DNA of 5,742 nt from an uncultured Bacilli bacterium (GCA_947584955.1 CANPWS010000083.1:1-5742), one strand, 5' to 3'; shown: positions 1 to 5,398, numbered from the stretch's first letter. Notes: generated by a model not told the origin, from the letters alone. Translations and numbers: made by a program.

Positions 1-57
1 AATTGCCCCCCCCCCATTACGTACAAATGTATGTGTATTTTTTATCATATTTTTCAT
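1..57 (-). CDS. 5' end of an unidentified protein, cut by the window edge, with a poly-G tract
   Basis: Only 19 codons are visible, reading MKNMIKNTHTFVRNGGGAI and leaving the window. It is called a gene because three signals line up: an ATG at 57-55, a Shine-Dalgarno sequence AAGGTG at 71-66 with 8 bases of spacing, and a near-consensus promoter at 123-95. A run of ten G (positions 15-6 on this strand) encodes three Gly and the first base of an Ala codon. Such a run is very unusual in DNA this AT-rich, and a length change would shift the frame. Function cannot be assigned. The G run could also be a sequencing or assembly problem near an edge. Confidence 0.55.
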   Translation of the reverse strand, partial: MKNMIKNTHTFVRNGGGAI

Positions 58-65
58 GAGAGGAG

Positions 66-73
66 CACCTTCT
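66..73 (-). promoter_or_regulatory. Ribosome binding site of the left-edge gene
   Basis: On the minus strand the site reads AGAAGGTG, close to the AGGAGGTG complement of the 16S rRNA end. It lies 8 bases before the ATG at 57. It fixes this ATG as the start, ahead of the in-frame ATG three codons later. Confidence 0.6.
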
Positions 74-94
74 TTCTACTTTTTTACTACATTA

Positions 95-123
95 ATAATA
101 ACATAATATTACCACTTTATCAA
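95..123 (-). promoter_or_regulatory. Sigma-A type promoter of the left-edge gene
   Basis: On the minus strand the -35 is TTGATA (123-118), followed by a 17-base spacer and the -10 TATTAT (100-95). TG one base upstream gives an extended -10. Each hexamer matches the consensus at five of six positions. Transcription would start near 88, leaving a leader of about 31 bases. It is back to back with the tRNA promoter about 140 bases away. Confidence 0.7.
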
Positions 124-235
124 GTCCTTTTATTAATCTTTTATTGCTAGCTATTAATTATTACTATAATACAAATATAATCTTCTTTTTTTAATAATTC
201 ATTTTTTCTAAAGTGATGGATTCTCAAAATTAACA

Positions 236-257
236 TTTTTCAAAAGTTATTGAAAAA
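236..257. repeat. Inverted repeat just upstream of the tRNA promoter
   Basis: Arms TTTTTCAA (236-243) and TTGAAAAA (250-257) are perfect complements around a 6-base spacer, ending 3 bases before the -35 of the tRNA promoter. No T-run follows on either strand, so it does not look like a terminator. The T and A tracts at about -40 to -60 suit an UP element for stable-RNA transcription. A regulator site is the alternative. Confidence 0.45.
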
Positions 258-260
258 ATA

Positions 261-289
261 TTGACTTTTATATTTTTTATTGATATAAT
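261..289 (+). promoter_or_regulatory. Strong sigma-A promoter of the tRNA operon
   Basis: The -35 is TTGACT (261-266), followed by a 17-base spacer and a perfect -10 TATAAT (284-289) with TGA directly before it (extended -10). Transcription would start about 7 bases later, near 296, so the primary transcript would have only a few bases before tRNA-Ala. This is the strongest promoter in the window, as expected for stable RNA. Confidence 0.88.
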
Positions 290-302
290 TACAAATGTCT
301 TC

Positions 303-379
303 GGGGAATTAGCTCAGTTGGCTAGAGCATCTGCCTTGCACGCAGAGGGTCAAGGGTTCGAGTCCCTTATTCTCCACCA
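303..379 (+). tRNA. tRNA-Ala (anticodon UGC)
   Basis: A full cloverleaf can be folded. The acceptor stem is 303-309 with 369-375. The anticodon stem 330-334/342-346 has a 7-base loop with anticodon TGC at 337-339. The T stem is 352-356/364-368 with a TTCGAGT loop. The discriminator is A376 and CCA (377-379) is encoded. The third acceptor pair is G-U, the alanine identity pair read by alanyl-tRNA synthetase, which independently confirms the assignment. It is the first gene of a two-tRNA transcript. Confidence 0.97.
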
Positions 380-384
380 TTAAT

Positions 385-461
385 CGGGAAGTGGCTCAAC
401 TTGGTAGAGCATTTGGTTTGGGACCAAGGGGTTGCAGGTTCAAATCCTGTCTTCCCGACCA
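385..461 (+). tRNA. tRNA-Pro (anticodon UGG)
   Basis: The acceptor stem CGGGAAG (385-391) pairs fully with CTTCCCG (451-457). The anticodon stem 412-416/424-428 carries anticodon TGG at 419-421. The T arm has the GGTTCAAATCC core. Discriminator A458 is followed by encoded CCA (459-461). It starts 5 bases after tRNA-Ala and must be cut from the same precursor. UGG can read all or most Pro codons by wobble, matching the CCT-rich collagen-like gene at the right edge. Confidence 0.97.
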
Positions 462-473
462 TTATAGAATTTT

Positions 474-504
474 ACAAACTTTGCTTTAAAAGTTTGTTTT
501 TTTT
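474..504 (+). terminator. Intrinsic terminator of the tRNA operon
   Basis: ACAAACTTT (474-482) pairs perfectly over 9 bases with AAAGTTTGT (489-497) around a 6-base loop. T497 closes the stem and 498-504 continue the T-run. It lies 13 bases after the CCA of tRNA-Pro. It is directional: the opposite strand has no T-run after the hairpin. Confidence 0.88.
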
Positions 505-506
505 AT

Positions 507-555
507 AAAATAATAAAAGAGAAAAATATATTTTTTATGTATAATTTTCTCTTTT
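507..555 (-). terminator. Probable intrinsic terminator of the spoIIP operon
   Basis: On the minus strand AAAAGAGAAAA (555-545) pairs perfectly over 11 bases with TTTTCTCTTTT (525-515). Part of the 19-base loop can add four more pairs. The tail ATTATTTT (514-507) is T-rich but interrupted. The stem begins at the last base of the stop codon of the 555-881 gene. With the tRNA terminator it separates two converging transcripts. Confidence 0.6.
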
Positions 556-881
556 TATTTATCTTGTACCAATTTATTTACCTGCTTAAATACCATTTCA
601 ATAGATTCTTTTAAATAATCATTTACCTTATCACAAAATTTAACTGTTACACTAGTAAGTTTTGTTGTATAATCAACTTCAGTTTCAACTAAATAATCGT
701 TTAAAGTTACATCTTTTCCATCATTTACATCCTTTTCAAACTGCTCCATCTGCTCTTTAGTAAGCACTGTTCTATTTTGAAGCTTATACTCATAATATCC
801 AGTTTCATATATTATATATGATACTAAAAATGAAAAGAAAGCTAAAAATAACAAAAATTTAGCAACTTTAACTTTATCCAT
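555..881 (-). CDS. Small single-pass membrane protein of unknown function, coupled to spoIIP
   Basis: This 108-residue protein is not recognised as a named family. It has a short charged N-terminus (MDKVKVAK), one hydrophobic membrane segment at about residues 8-26, and a soluble part of about 80 residues. The soluble part is acidic and Lys-rich, with a predicted amphipathic helix at 41-52 (TKEQMEQFEKDV) and another at 83-106. A lone Cys is at residue 83. The ATG directly follows the TAG of spoIIP, and its ribosome site AAAGGAGA lies within the last spoIIP codons, so the two are very likely translationally coupled. The ATG is well fixed by that site and by the membrane segment. By position it could be a sporulation-membrane partner of SpoIIP; that is inference from neighbourhood only. 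It is the last gene before a terminator. Confidence 0.85.
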   Translation of the reverse strand: MDKVKVAKFLLFLAFFSFLVSYIIYETGYYEYKLQNRTVLTKEQMEQFEKDVNDGKDVTLNDYLVETEVDYTTKLTSVTVKFCDKVNDYLKESIEMVFKQVNKLVQDK

Positions 882-1904
882 CTATCCCTCTCCTTTTATA
901 TAATAATTTAAAATATTAGCAAGAGCTTCAACTGTATTAAATACTTCATCAATATTATTTTCTACAGCACCTAATTCAATTAAAATTACATTTTCATTAA
1001 TATCTTGATTATAAATACCATTAACACCCGATCCTTGTTTTTTATATATTCCTCTACTTAAACCTGGATAATATTTCTCACAAATTGTATTTATCTTATT
1101 CATATTGTCTAAATTTTTTTGATAATTACTATGTTCTAAACCTAAAACAAATAAAATTTTAGCATAATTTTTACCATTAATTGTAACCGTAGAAACACTT
1201 TTAGAAACAGAATCACGATGAAGATCTATAAAATATTTTAAAGAACTATATTTATTTATATTATCCAAAATTAATAATCTACTAGCTTTATAAGAAGATG
1301 CATGATCCCAACCATTAACTGCTAAAAAATCTGCTAAATTAGTAGTTTCAACAATAGTTGAAAGACCTAATCTATTTAATTTTTCTTTCAGTATATAACT
1401 TGCCATTAAAACATTTGGAGTAATACCATATATTTCTAAATCTTTATTACTATAATTTTCTAATTGATGTGAATTATAAATATAAATAATAGGATTATTA
1501 ATATCCACAGGATTAGGATCTTCTATATATTCACTTATTTCTTTTAATTGTTCCATATTACTATAATCATCATTATATTCTATATTTATTTCTTCTTTAA
1601 CATTTCCAAGTTTTAAAATAGAATTATTTAATAAAGTATTGGGATTTTTAAAATCAATGTTTAATAAATAATTAACTGTATCATTTACAACATTTACTAA
1701 TTTATAATCATAAAATATATTAGAATTACCATTTTTTAAAATTAAATTTATAAATTTTTCATTAGTAATATTTTTATCATTTCTTAAAGTAAAATAAAAA
1801 GTATAAGAAAAGGTTAAATATATTATGCTAATATATAATAAATATTTTAATTTGTTTTTTTTCTTATTTTTTTTTAAATTCATTTTATTTTTTTTCTTAA
1901 ACAT
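882..1904 (-). CDS. spoIIP: Stage II sporulation protein P, peptidoglycan amidase/endopeptidase
   Basis: SpoIIP acts with SpoIID and SpoIIM to degrade septal peptidoglycan so that the mother-cell membrane can engulf the forespore. The 340 residues start with a Lys/Asn-rich cytosolic stretch (1-20) and one membrane segment (about 21-38). A variable linker runs to about 137, followed by the amidase domain (138-337). Family motifs seen: YIYNSHQLE (His146, Glu149), DLHRDS (His229, Arg230, Asp231), GIYNQD (296-301) and LIELGAVEN (Glu310). The His and Glu residues are the expected zinc ligands and catalytic set, so the enzyme looks intact. The start is ATG at 1904 with AGGTGA 8 bases upstream. The linker is very rich in Asn and Ile. 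spoIID and spoIIM are not in the window. The first gene of a two-gene operon, it is divergent from the YqfQ-like gene. In Bacillus subtilis the gene is controlled by sigma-E. Confidence 0.95.
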   Translation of the reverse strand: MFKKKNKMNLKKNKKKNKLKYLLYISIIYLTFSYTFYFTLRNDKNITNEKFINLILKNGNSNIFYDYKLVNVVNDTVNYLLNIDFKNPNTLLNNSILKLGNVKEEINIEYNDDYSNMEQLKEISEYIEDPNPVDINNPIIYIYNSHQLENYSNKDLEIYGITPNVLMASYILKEKLNRLGLSTIVETTNLADFLAVNGWDHASSYKASRLLILDNINKYSSLKYFIDLHRDSVSKSVSTVTINGKNYAKILFVLGLEHSNYQKNLDNMNKINTICEKYYPGLSRGIYKKQGSGVNGIYNQDINENVILIELGAVENNIDEVFNTVEALANILNYYIKGEG

Positions 1905-1922
1905 AGACTTTCACCTAATATT

Positions 1923-1955
1923 ATTATATGTTTATGTTTTAGTAAAACTTGTCAA
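1923..1955 (-). promoter_or_regulatory. Candidate promoter of spoIIP, sigma type unclear
   Basis: On the minus strand a perfect TTGACA (1955-1950) is followed 21 bases later by TATAAT (1928-1923). That spacer is too long for a normal sigma-A promoter. The -10 sits in CATATAATA (1930-1922), which differs by one base from the sigma-E -10 CATACAAT and fits the sigma-K -10 pattern CATAnnnTA. I see no matching sigma-E -35 at the right distance. The place is right, with the spoIIP start 18 bases downstream of the -10, but the sigma factor cannot be decided. Confidence 0.4.
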
Positions 1956-2027
1956 AAAAAATATCATTATCATCTTTTAAATAGTTCATAACGTTTTAAT
2001 TTTTTTTGAATATATTATTATAGATAG

Positions 2028-2033
2028 AAAGGA
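2028..2033 (+). promoter_or_regulatory. Ribosome binding site that decides the YqfQ-like start
   Basis: AAAGGA at 2028-2033 is 8 bases before the ATG at 2042. An in-frame ATG at 2033 overlaps the last base of this site and would have no room for ribosome binding. The later ATG is therefore preferred, giving an N-terminus MFPNGYSM. Confidence 0.7.
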
Positions 2034-2041
2034 TGATTAAT

Positions 2042-2494
2042 ATGTTTCCAAATGGATATAGTATGCCCTTTATTCCTCCTTATGGAAACATGGGGGTTGG
2101 TGCTATTGCGCCAAGAACTGGAGGACTTTTTTCTAGGTTAGCTTCACTTAGAAGTATTAATTGGCAAGGACTACTTAATAATACATCTCGTACTCTTGGT
2201 GTTATTAATCAGGCAATTCCTCTTGTTAAACAAGTTGGACCTATGTATAATAATATGAAATCAATGCTAAAAGTTGCATCACTTTTTAAAGATGAAACTG
2301 ATCCTCCTAAAAAAAATAAAAATAATAGTGCTATAAAATCTAATAATAGCACTAATAATGTTAAAAAGAATACTTCTTATAATAATAATGTTAATAATTC
2401 TACTAATGTTAATAATACTAATTCTAATAATAATGAAAACTCAAACACTAACATTAATATAAATTATGATAATTCTCCAAACTTTTTTATCTAA
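2042..2494 (+). CDS. YqfQ/VrrA-like protein with an Asn-rich tail
   Basis: The 150-residue protein has a Pro/Gly/Met/Phe-rich start (1-25). A conserved-looking core (26-84) includes RTGGLFSRL (25-33), WQGLLNNTSRTLGVINQ (41-57) and PLVKQVGPMYNNMKSM (60-75). This layout and wording resemble the YqfQ-like (VrrA) family of spore formers: a GLFSRL segment, then a helix ending in a V-x-Q-x-GP motif. Residues 91-145 are low-complexity and about half Asn, followed by a short end SPNFFI. It has no membrane segment or signal peptide. The role of the family is not established; divergence from spoIIP fits a sporulation or spore-coat-associated role (inference). Its end overlaps mreD by 8 bases on the other strand. 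The family call rests on recalled pattern, not a search. Confidence 0.65.
   Translation: MFPNGYSMPFIPPYGNMGVGAIAPRTGGLFSRLASLRSINWQGLLNNTSRTLGVINQAIPLVKQVGPMYNNMKSMLKVASLFKDETDPPKKNKNNSAIKSNNSTNNVKKNTSYNNNVNNSTNVNNTNSNNNENSNTNININYDNSPNFFI
2312..2461 (+). repeat. AAT-rich low-complexity tract encoding poly-Asn/Ser/Thr
   Basis: Irregular runs of AAT, AGT, ACT and GTT codons encode residues 91-140 of the YqfQ-like protein. There is no exact long tandem unit, but short units such as AATAATAAT and AATAATGTTAATAAT recur. The tract is probably length-variable between strains. In Bacillus anthracis the vrrA gene carries a known variable tandem repeat. Confidence 0.55.
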
Positions 2495-2993
2495 TTTGTT
2501 TTAAATCAAATTTATTAAAAAGATACTTAGCAAATATATATAATAACGATGTGTAAATAATAGTCATTATTATATTATTTAGTAGTATTTTTATAAGTAA
2601 CATAATTGGATAAGTATTGTAGCTTATAATAGTTAAAATTATATATGTAAGTACATGATATAAAATAACTGATATTAATGATATTATATTTATCATTAAT
2701 ATGTTTTCTGGTAAAATAAAATTTAATAACTTTATAATAAAACTAATTATTAAAAATAATATTACATTTAAAAATAAAGTATTTGTATAAACGACATCGA
2801 TTAGATAACTAAATATAAGTAAAAGTATATAATACTTTTTTTCATTATTAAAGTATGGATAAATAACAACAAATGAAATTAATGTATAAAGTGTAGTAAA
2901 TAAATTTAAATTAGTTAATGATGAAGATAAGTAATTTGAGATAAAGCCTTCAAATAAAAAAGAAAATATTAAGATAATTATTGAAATAATCAC
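2487..2993 (-). CDS. mreD: Rod shape-determining membrane protein MreD
   Basis: MreD is an integral membrane part of the elongasome that links MreC and MreB to lateral wall synthesis. The 168 residues are almost wholly hydrophobic, with five to six membrane segments (about 1-19, 28-48, 53-70, 72-93, 99-123, 131-157). The family-like segment YLIDVVYTNTLFLN (63-76) is present, and a charged C-terminal tail follows (FNKFDLKQIR). Length is normal for MreD. The start is GTG at 2993, overlapping the TGA of mreC as GTGA, so translation is probably coupled; a weak ribosome site GAGTGA lies within the end of mreC. MreD sequences diverge strongly, so the position after mreC carries much of the identification. 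The 3' end overlaps the YqfQ-like gene on the opposite strand. Confidence 0.85.
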   Translation of the reverse strand: MIISIIILIFSFLFEGFISNYLSSSLTNLNLFTTLYTLISFVVIYPYFNNEKKYYILLLIFSYLIDVVYTNTLFLNVILFLIISFIIKLLNFILPENILMINIISLISVILYHVLTYIILTIISYNTYPIMLLIKILLNNIIMTIIYTSLLYIFAKYLFNKFDLKQIR

Positions 2994-3850
2994 TGGTTTT
3001 CACTCTTTCTTTTTAAAATACTTACAAAATTTATATCATCAAAATTAGCACTTGGTTTAACATTAATTATTTTGGATAAATCATAGCTATCTGTTGTTAT
3101 AGATTCTACTTTACCTATTAATATTCCACTTGGAAATACTCCGCCTAATCCTGATGTATAAACTAAATCATCTACTCTTACCGTTTTTGTATTACTTATG
3201 CCTTCTATTTCTAATGTTTGATTATTATAATCATAGCCATTTATTAGTCCGTTTAATTTTTCTCCATCACTTATTATTGATACTGATATTTTATTATTAC
3301 TATCACTAGTTGTAATTAATCTTATTGTAGAAGTAAATGTAGTTGTAGATATAACTTTTCCTATTAAACCATAAGAATTTATAACAGGCATATCTATAGT
3401 TATTCCACTTTTTGTTCCTTTATCAATTGTTATGGTATTATACCAATATCCTATGTTTCTGCTTACTACTGTGGCATTTAAATATTCATAATCAGTAAGT
3501 GTATAATCAATATTTAATTCTTTTTTTAATGAATCTATTTCTCTTCTAAGTTCTACGTTTTCTGCTTCTAACGACTTAGCTTTATTTATTGACATTTTTA
3601 ATTTATCATTTTCTTCTTTAACATCTAAAAGGTCTTTATAATCTTCAATAATATTTGCTATAAATCTAAATGGATAATATACTACTTTTTCGGTACTTAC
3701 TATTGCATCTTTTAAGAAAGATTCTACTATATTTAAATCTTTCTTTTTCTTTAATGTATAAGAAAGAACTGCTAAAACAATCATAATTAATGCTATTATG
3801 ACTATAATAATATATTTTTTTTCTATATTTGCTTTACGTCTTTTGTTCAT
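2990..3850 (-). CDS. mreC: Cell shape-determining protein MreC
   Basis: MreC is a bitopic membrane protein that scaffolds the wall-elongation complex outside the membrane and regulates its penicillin-binding proteins. The 286 residues comprise a basic N-terminus (MNKRRK), a membrane segment at 12-33, a coiled coil at about 68-116 (ENDKLKMS, EAENVELRREIDSLKKEL) and the two beta-barrel subdomains (about 120-280). Family signatures seen are NIGYWYNTITIDKGTKSGI (132-150), SYGLIGKV (159-166) and TSGLGGVFPSGILIGKV (232-248). Length is usual. The ATG at 3850 has GGTGA 5 bases upstream. First gene of mreCD, with its own promoter. mreB is not adjacent in this window; the usual order is mreBCD. Confidence 0.95.
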   Translation of the reverse strand: MNKRRKANIEKKYIIIVIIALIMIVLAVLSYTLKKKKDLNIVESFLKDAIVSTEKVVYYPFRFIANIIEDYKDLLDVKEENDKLKMSINKAKSLEAENVELRREIDSLKKELNIDYTLTDYEYLNATVVSRNIGYWYNTITIDKGTKSGITIDMPVINSYGLIGKVISTTTFTSTIRLITTSDSNNKISVSIISDGEKLNGLINGYDYNNQTLEIEGISNTKTVRVDDLVYTSGLGGVFPSGILIGKVESITTDSYDLSKIINVKPSANFDDINFVSILKRKSENQ

Positions 3851-3868
3851 TTTATCACCATTTATATA

Positions 3869-3897
3869 ATTATATAATATTTTCTTTTGTTTTTGAA
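3869..3897 (-). promoter_or_regulatory. Sigma-A type promoter of mreCD
   Basis: On the minus strand the -35 TTCAAA (3897-3892, four of six matches) is followed by a 17-base spacer and a perfect -10 TATAAT (3874-3869). Transcription would begin near 3862, only about 12 bases before the ATG, just including the GGTGA ribosome site. The spacing is ideal but the -35 is weak. Confidence 0.55.
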
Positions 3898-3946
3898 TAC
3901 TATTACTATTATTTACATTTTTTTTTGTACTATAACTTAACTTAAG

Positions 3947-3975
3947 AAAAAAATAGGTATTATTTTCCTATTTTT
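3947..3975 (-). terminator. Intrinsic terminator after rnc
   Basis: On the minus strand AAAAATAGG (3975-3967) pairs perfectly with CCTATTTTT (3957-3949) around a 9-base loop. The T-run continues to 3947 and then reads CTT. It lies 18 bases after the rnc stop and separates rnc from mreCD. Confidence 0.82.
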
Positions 3976-3993
3976 AATAAATATTATATCTAT

Positions 3994-4638
3994 TTATTTT
4001 ACTTCTTTTAATAAAGCATCTTTAGCAGCTTCTTGTTCACTTATTTTTTTACTGCTTCCTTTGCCTTTTCCTAATATTATTCCATCTACTTTTACAACGG
4101 AAGTAAACTTTTTATTATGTGCTGGTCCAGTTTCTTCAACTACTTCATATACAACGCTTTTTTTTACAGTTTGAACTTTTTCTTGTAACTCTGATTTATA
4201 GTCAATTAAAAAATTTACTCCATTATCTATATATGGTAAAATTATTTCCATTGCAAATTTCATTGCAAAGTCAAATCCTTTATCTAAATATATTGCTCCA
4301 ATAAAAGCTTCAAATACATCTGCTAATATAGTATCATTTACTTCTTCATTATTTCCTAATTTTATATCTAATTCAAAATTTAAATCTTTAGCATAAGTTG
4401 CACAGGCTTTTTCACAAACATAATTTGCTCGCATTTTAGTCATTGTTCCTTCTTCTAAATGTCTTGCTTTATATAAATAATCACTTATTATTATTTCTAA
4501 AACAGCATCTCCTAAAAACTCTAATCTTTCATAATTTGCATAACCTGGATTTTCATTTGTATAAGAACTATGAGTAAATGCCTGATAATATAAATTTATA
4601 TTCGTAGGATTAATATCTAATTTTTCAAATATTTTCAA
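3994..4638 (-). CDS. rnc: Ribonuclease III
   Basis: This enzyme cleaves double-stranded RNA with Mg2+, maturing rRNA and controlling mRNA and antisense RNA. With the start chosen here it has 214 residues. The RNase III domain (about 1-140) holds the signature ERLEFLGDA (37-45, with Glu40 and Asp44) and ADVFEAFIGAIYLD (106-119, with Asp107 and Glu110), so all four metal-binding acids are present. The dsRNA-binding domain (about 146-214) holds YKSELQEKVQ, GPAHNKKF and the C-terminal KKISEQEAAKDALLK. The start is TTG at 4638 with AGAAGTGA before it. The longest open frame begins at another TTG at 4689, but that TTG is the -35 of a consensus promoter and would fall outside the transcript; a GTG at 4647 lacks a ribosome site. 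B. subtilis RNase III is about 250 residues, so this one is somewhat short. In many Bacillota smc and ftsY follow rnc; here mreCD follows. Confidence 0.95.
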   Translation of the reverse strand: MKIFEKLDINPTNINLYYQAFTHSSYTNENPGYANYERLEFLGDAVLEIIISDYLYKARHLEEGTMTKMRANYVCEKACATYAKDLNFELDIKLGNNEEVNDTILADVFEAFIGAIYLDKGFDFAMKFAMEIILPYIDNGVNFLIDYKSELQEKVQTVKKSVVYEVVEETGPAHNKKFTSVVKVDGIILGKGKGSSKKISEQEAAKDALLKEVK

Positions 4639-4660
4639 AGTTCTCACTTCTTTCTTTTTT

Positions 4661-4689
4661 ATTGTATCTAAAAAAATGATAATAGTCAA
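4661..4689 (-). promoter_or_regulatory. Sigma-A promoter of rnc
   Basis: On the minus strand TTGACT (4689-4684), a 17-base spacer and TACAAT (4666-4661) each match the consensus at five of six positions. Transcription would start near 4655, about 17 bases before the TTG start at 4638. No terminator is seen after the upstream gene, so read-through may add to this promoter. Confidence 0.78.
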
Positions 4690-4717
4690 TAATATTATGA
4701 AATTAAAATTTTATAAA

Positions 4718-5293
4718 TTAATAACTATTATATGTTCTTTTTTTTACTTTTGGATTATCAATATGACAAAATATTTCTTTATATCTTTTGATTAAATCAG
4801 ATGCTTGATTTAAAATTTGTAATCTTTCTTTTTCTTTGGCTGTCTCTAAATAATGTAATATTTTCATTATAATAAATATTTCTTCATTACTACCATTAGG
4901 ATACAATTCTTTTGCAATATGATAAAGAAGTGAGGGATGTAAACTATCTAATGTTTTTGTTGATAATAACTCATTTTTATTTATTAAATTATCTTTATTT
5001 TCTAATTCTAAAAACACTTGTGATTGTAATGTTCTTTGATGATGTTTAAACATAAATAAATTTTTTTCTTCTTCATTTGGATGATCTTCTAGTTCTAAAA
5101 ATTTATTTGTTAGTGAGCAATGAACACATTCAAAAATTTTCTCACCATTTTCTTTTTCTTTGAGTATTAAAAATAAATGTTTACAATTTTTCATTTTAGC
5201 TATTTTTATTTCTGTATCTTCTTGTGATAATAATCTGTTATTTTTTATTGCTTGTGCAAGTAAATCATTAATTGGAAAATTACATACTAACAT
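4718..5293 (-). CDS. Uncharacterised protein with a possible zinc-binding CxH...CxxC motif
   Basis: I do not recognise this 191-residue protein. It is soluble, without a signal peptide or membrane segment. Residues 35-65 read like a small zinc ribbon: Cys37 and His39 in NCKHLFLIL, then Cys56 and Cys59 in FECVHCSLTNKF. Two strands with a turn (KEKENGEK) lie between the pairs. The rest is predicted helical: an acidic Leu-rich middle (about 66-110), SLLYHIAKELYPNG (121-134), and a C-terminal helix (about 137-176). The tail is basic (PKVKKRTYNSY). The start is secure: ATG at 5293 with a perfect AGGAGGA 7 bases upstream and a near-consensus promoter. It lies upstream of rnc without a terminator between them, so co-transcription is possible. 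A nucleic-acid or regulatory role would be a guess. Confidence 0.85.
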   Translation of the reverse strand: MLVCNFPINDLLAQAIKNNRLLSQEDTEIKIAKMKNCKHLFLILKEKENGEKIFECVHCSLTNKFLELEDHPNEEEKNLFMFKHHQRTLQSQVFLELENKDNLINKNELLSTKTLDSLHPSLLYHIAKELYPNGSNEEIFIIMKILHYLETAKEKERLQILNQASDLIKRYKEIFCHIDNPKVKKRTYNSY

Positions 5294-5346
5294 AAAAAAA
5301 TCCTCCTAAAAATTATTTAAATGACTTTACCTATTTTCTTTAGCTA

Positions 5347-5375
5347 ATTATAACATTTAAATTTTAAAATGTAAA
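5347..5375 (-). promoter_or_regulatory. Sigma-A promoter of the zinc-ribbon-like gene
   Basis: On the minus strand TTTACA (5375-5370, five of six matches), a 17-base spacer and a perfect TATAAT (5352-5347) with TG one base upstream make a strong extended -10 promoter. Transcription would start near 5340, giving a leader of about 47 bases that contains the AGGAGGA ribosome site (5307-5301). The -35 overlaps an inverted repeat, GTAAA (5371-5375) and TTTAC (5382-5386). Confidence 0.8.
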
Positions 5376-5383
5376 TTATAGTT

Positions 5384-5398
5384 TACAAATTATTTGTA
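5384..5398. promoter_or_regulatory. Perfect 15-base palindrome upstream of the minus-strand promoter, possible operator
   Basis: TACAAAT, T, ATTTGTA (7+1+7) is a perfect palindrome. Its centre is about 50 bases upstream of the expected start of the zinc-ribbon-like gene, a typical activator position. It overlaps one arm of the GTAAA/TTTAC repeat that covers the -35. I do not match it to a known regulator box. Confidence 0.45.

Noticed and set aside
22..31. TACAAATGTA resembling a copper-repressor (CopY) box
   Set aside because: It lies inside the coding part of the left-edge gene, not at a promoter, and such a 10-base match is easily found by chance in AT-rich DNA.
2033..2041. ATG at 2033 as start of the YqfQ-like gene
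   Set aside because: It overlaps the AAAGGA ribosome site. The in-frame ATG at 2042 has the right spacing.
2312..2461. Tandem or CRISPR-like repeat array
   Set aside because: The AAT-rich units are irregular, lie in frame within a gene, and have no spacer structure.
2493..2512. AATTTG/CAAATT hairpin at the convergent gene ends as a bidirectional terminator
   Set aside because: The stem has only 6 pairs, one of them G-C, and no T-run follows on either strand.
882..3850. Mycoplasma-type genetic code (TGA as Trp), suggested by the very low GC
   Set aside because: SpoIIP and the YqfQ-like protein use TGG for Trp, and mreC ends properly at TGA.
4119..4304. A 61-codon plus-strand open frame
   Set aside because: It lies wholly opposite rnc and has no ribosome site. 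Its Leu/Gln-rich product is a shadow of the AT-rich coding strand.
4690..4717. Terminator between the zinc-ribbon-like gene and rnc
   Set aside because: Only a short AAAATTTT palindrome is present, with no stable stem and no T-run.
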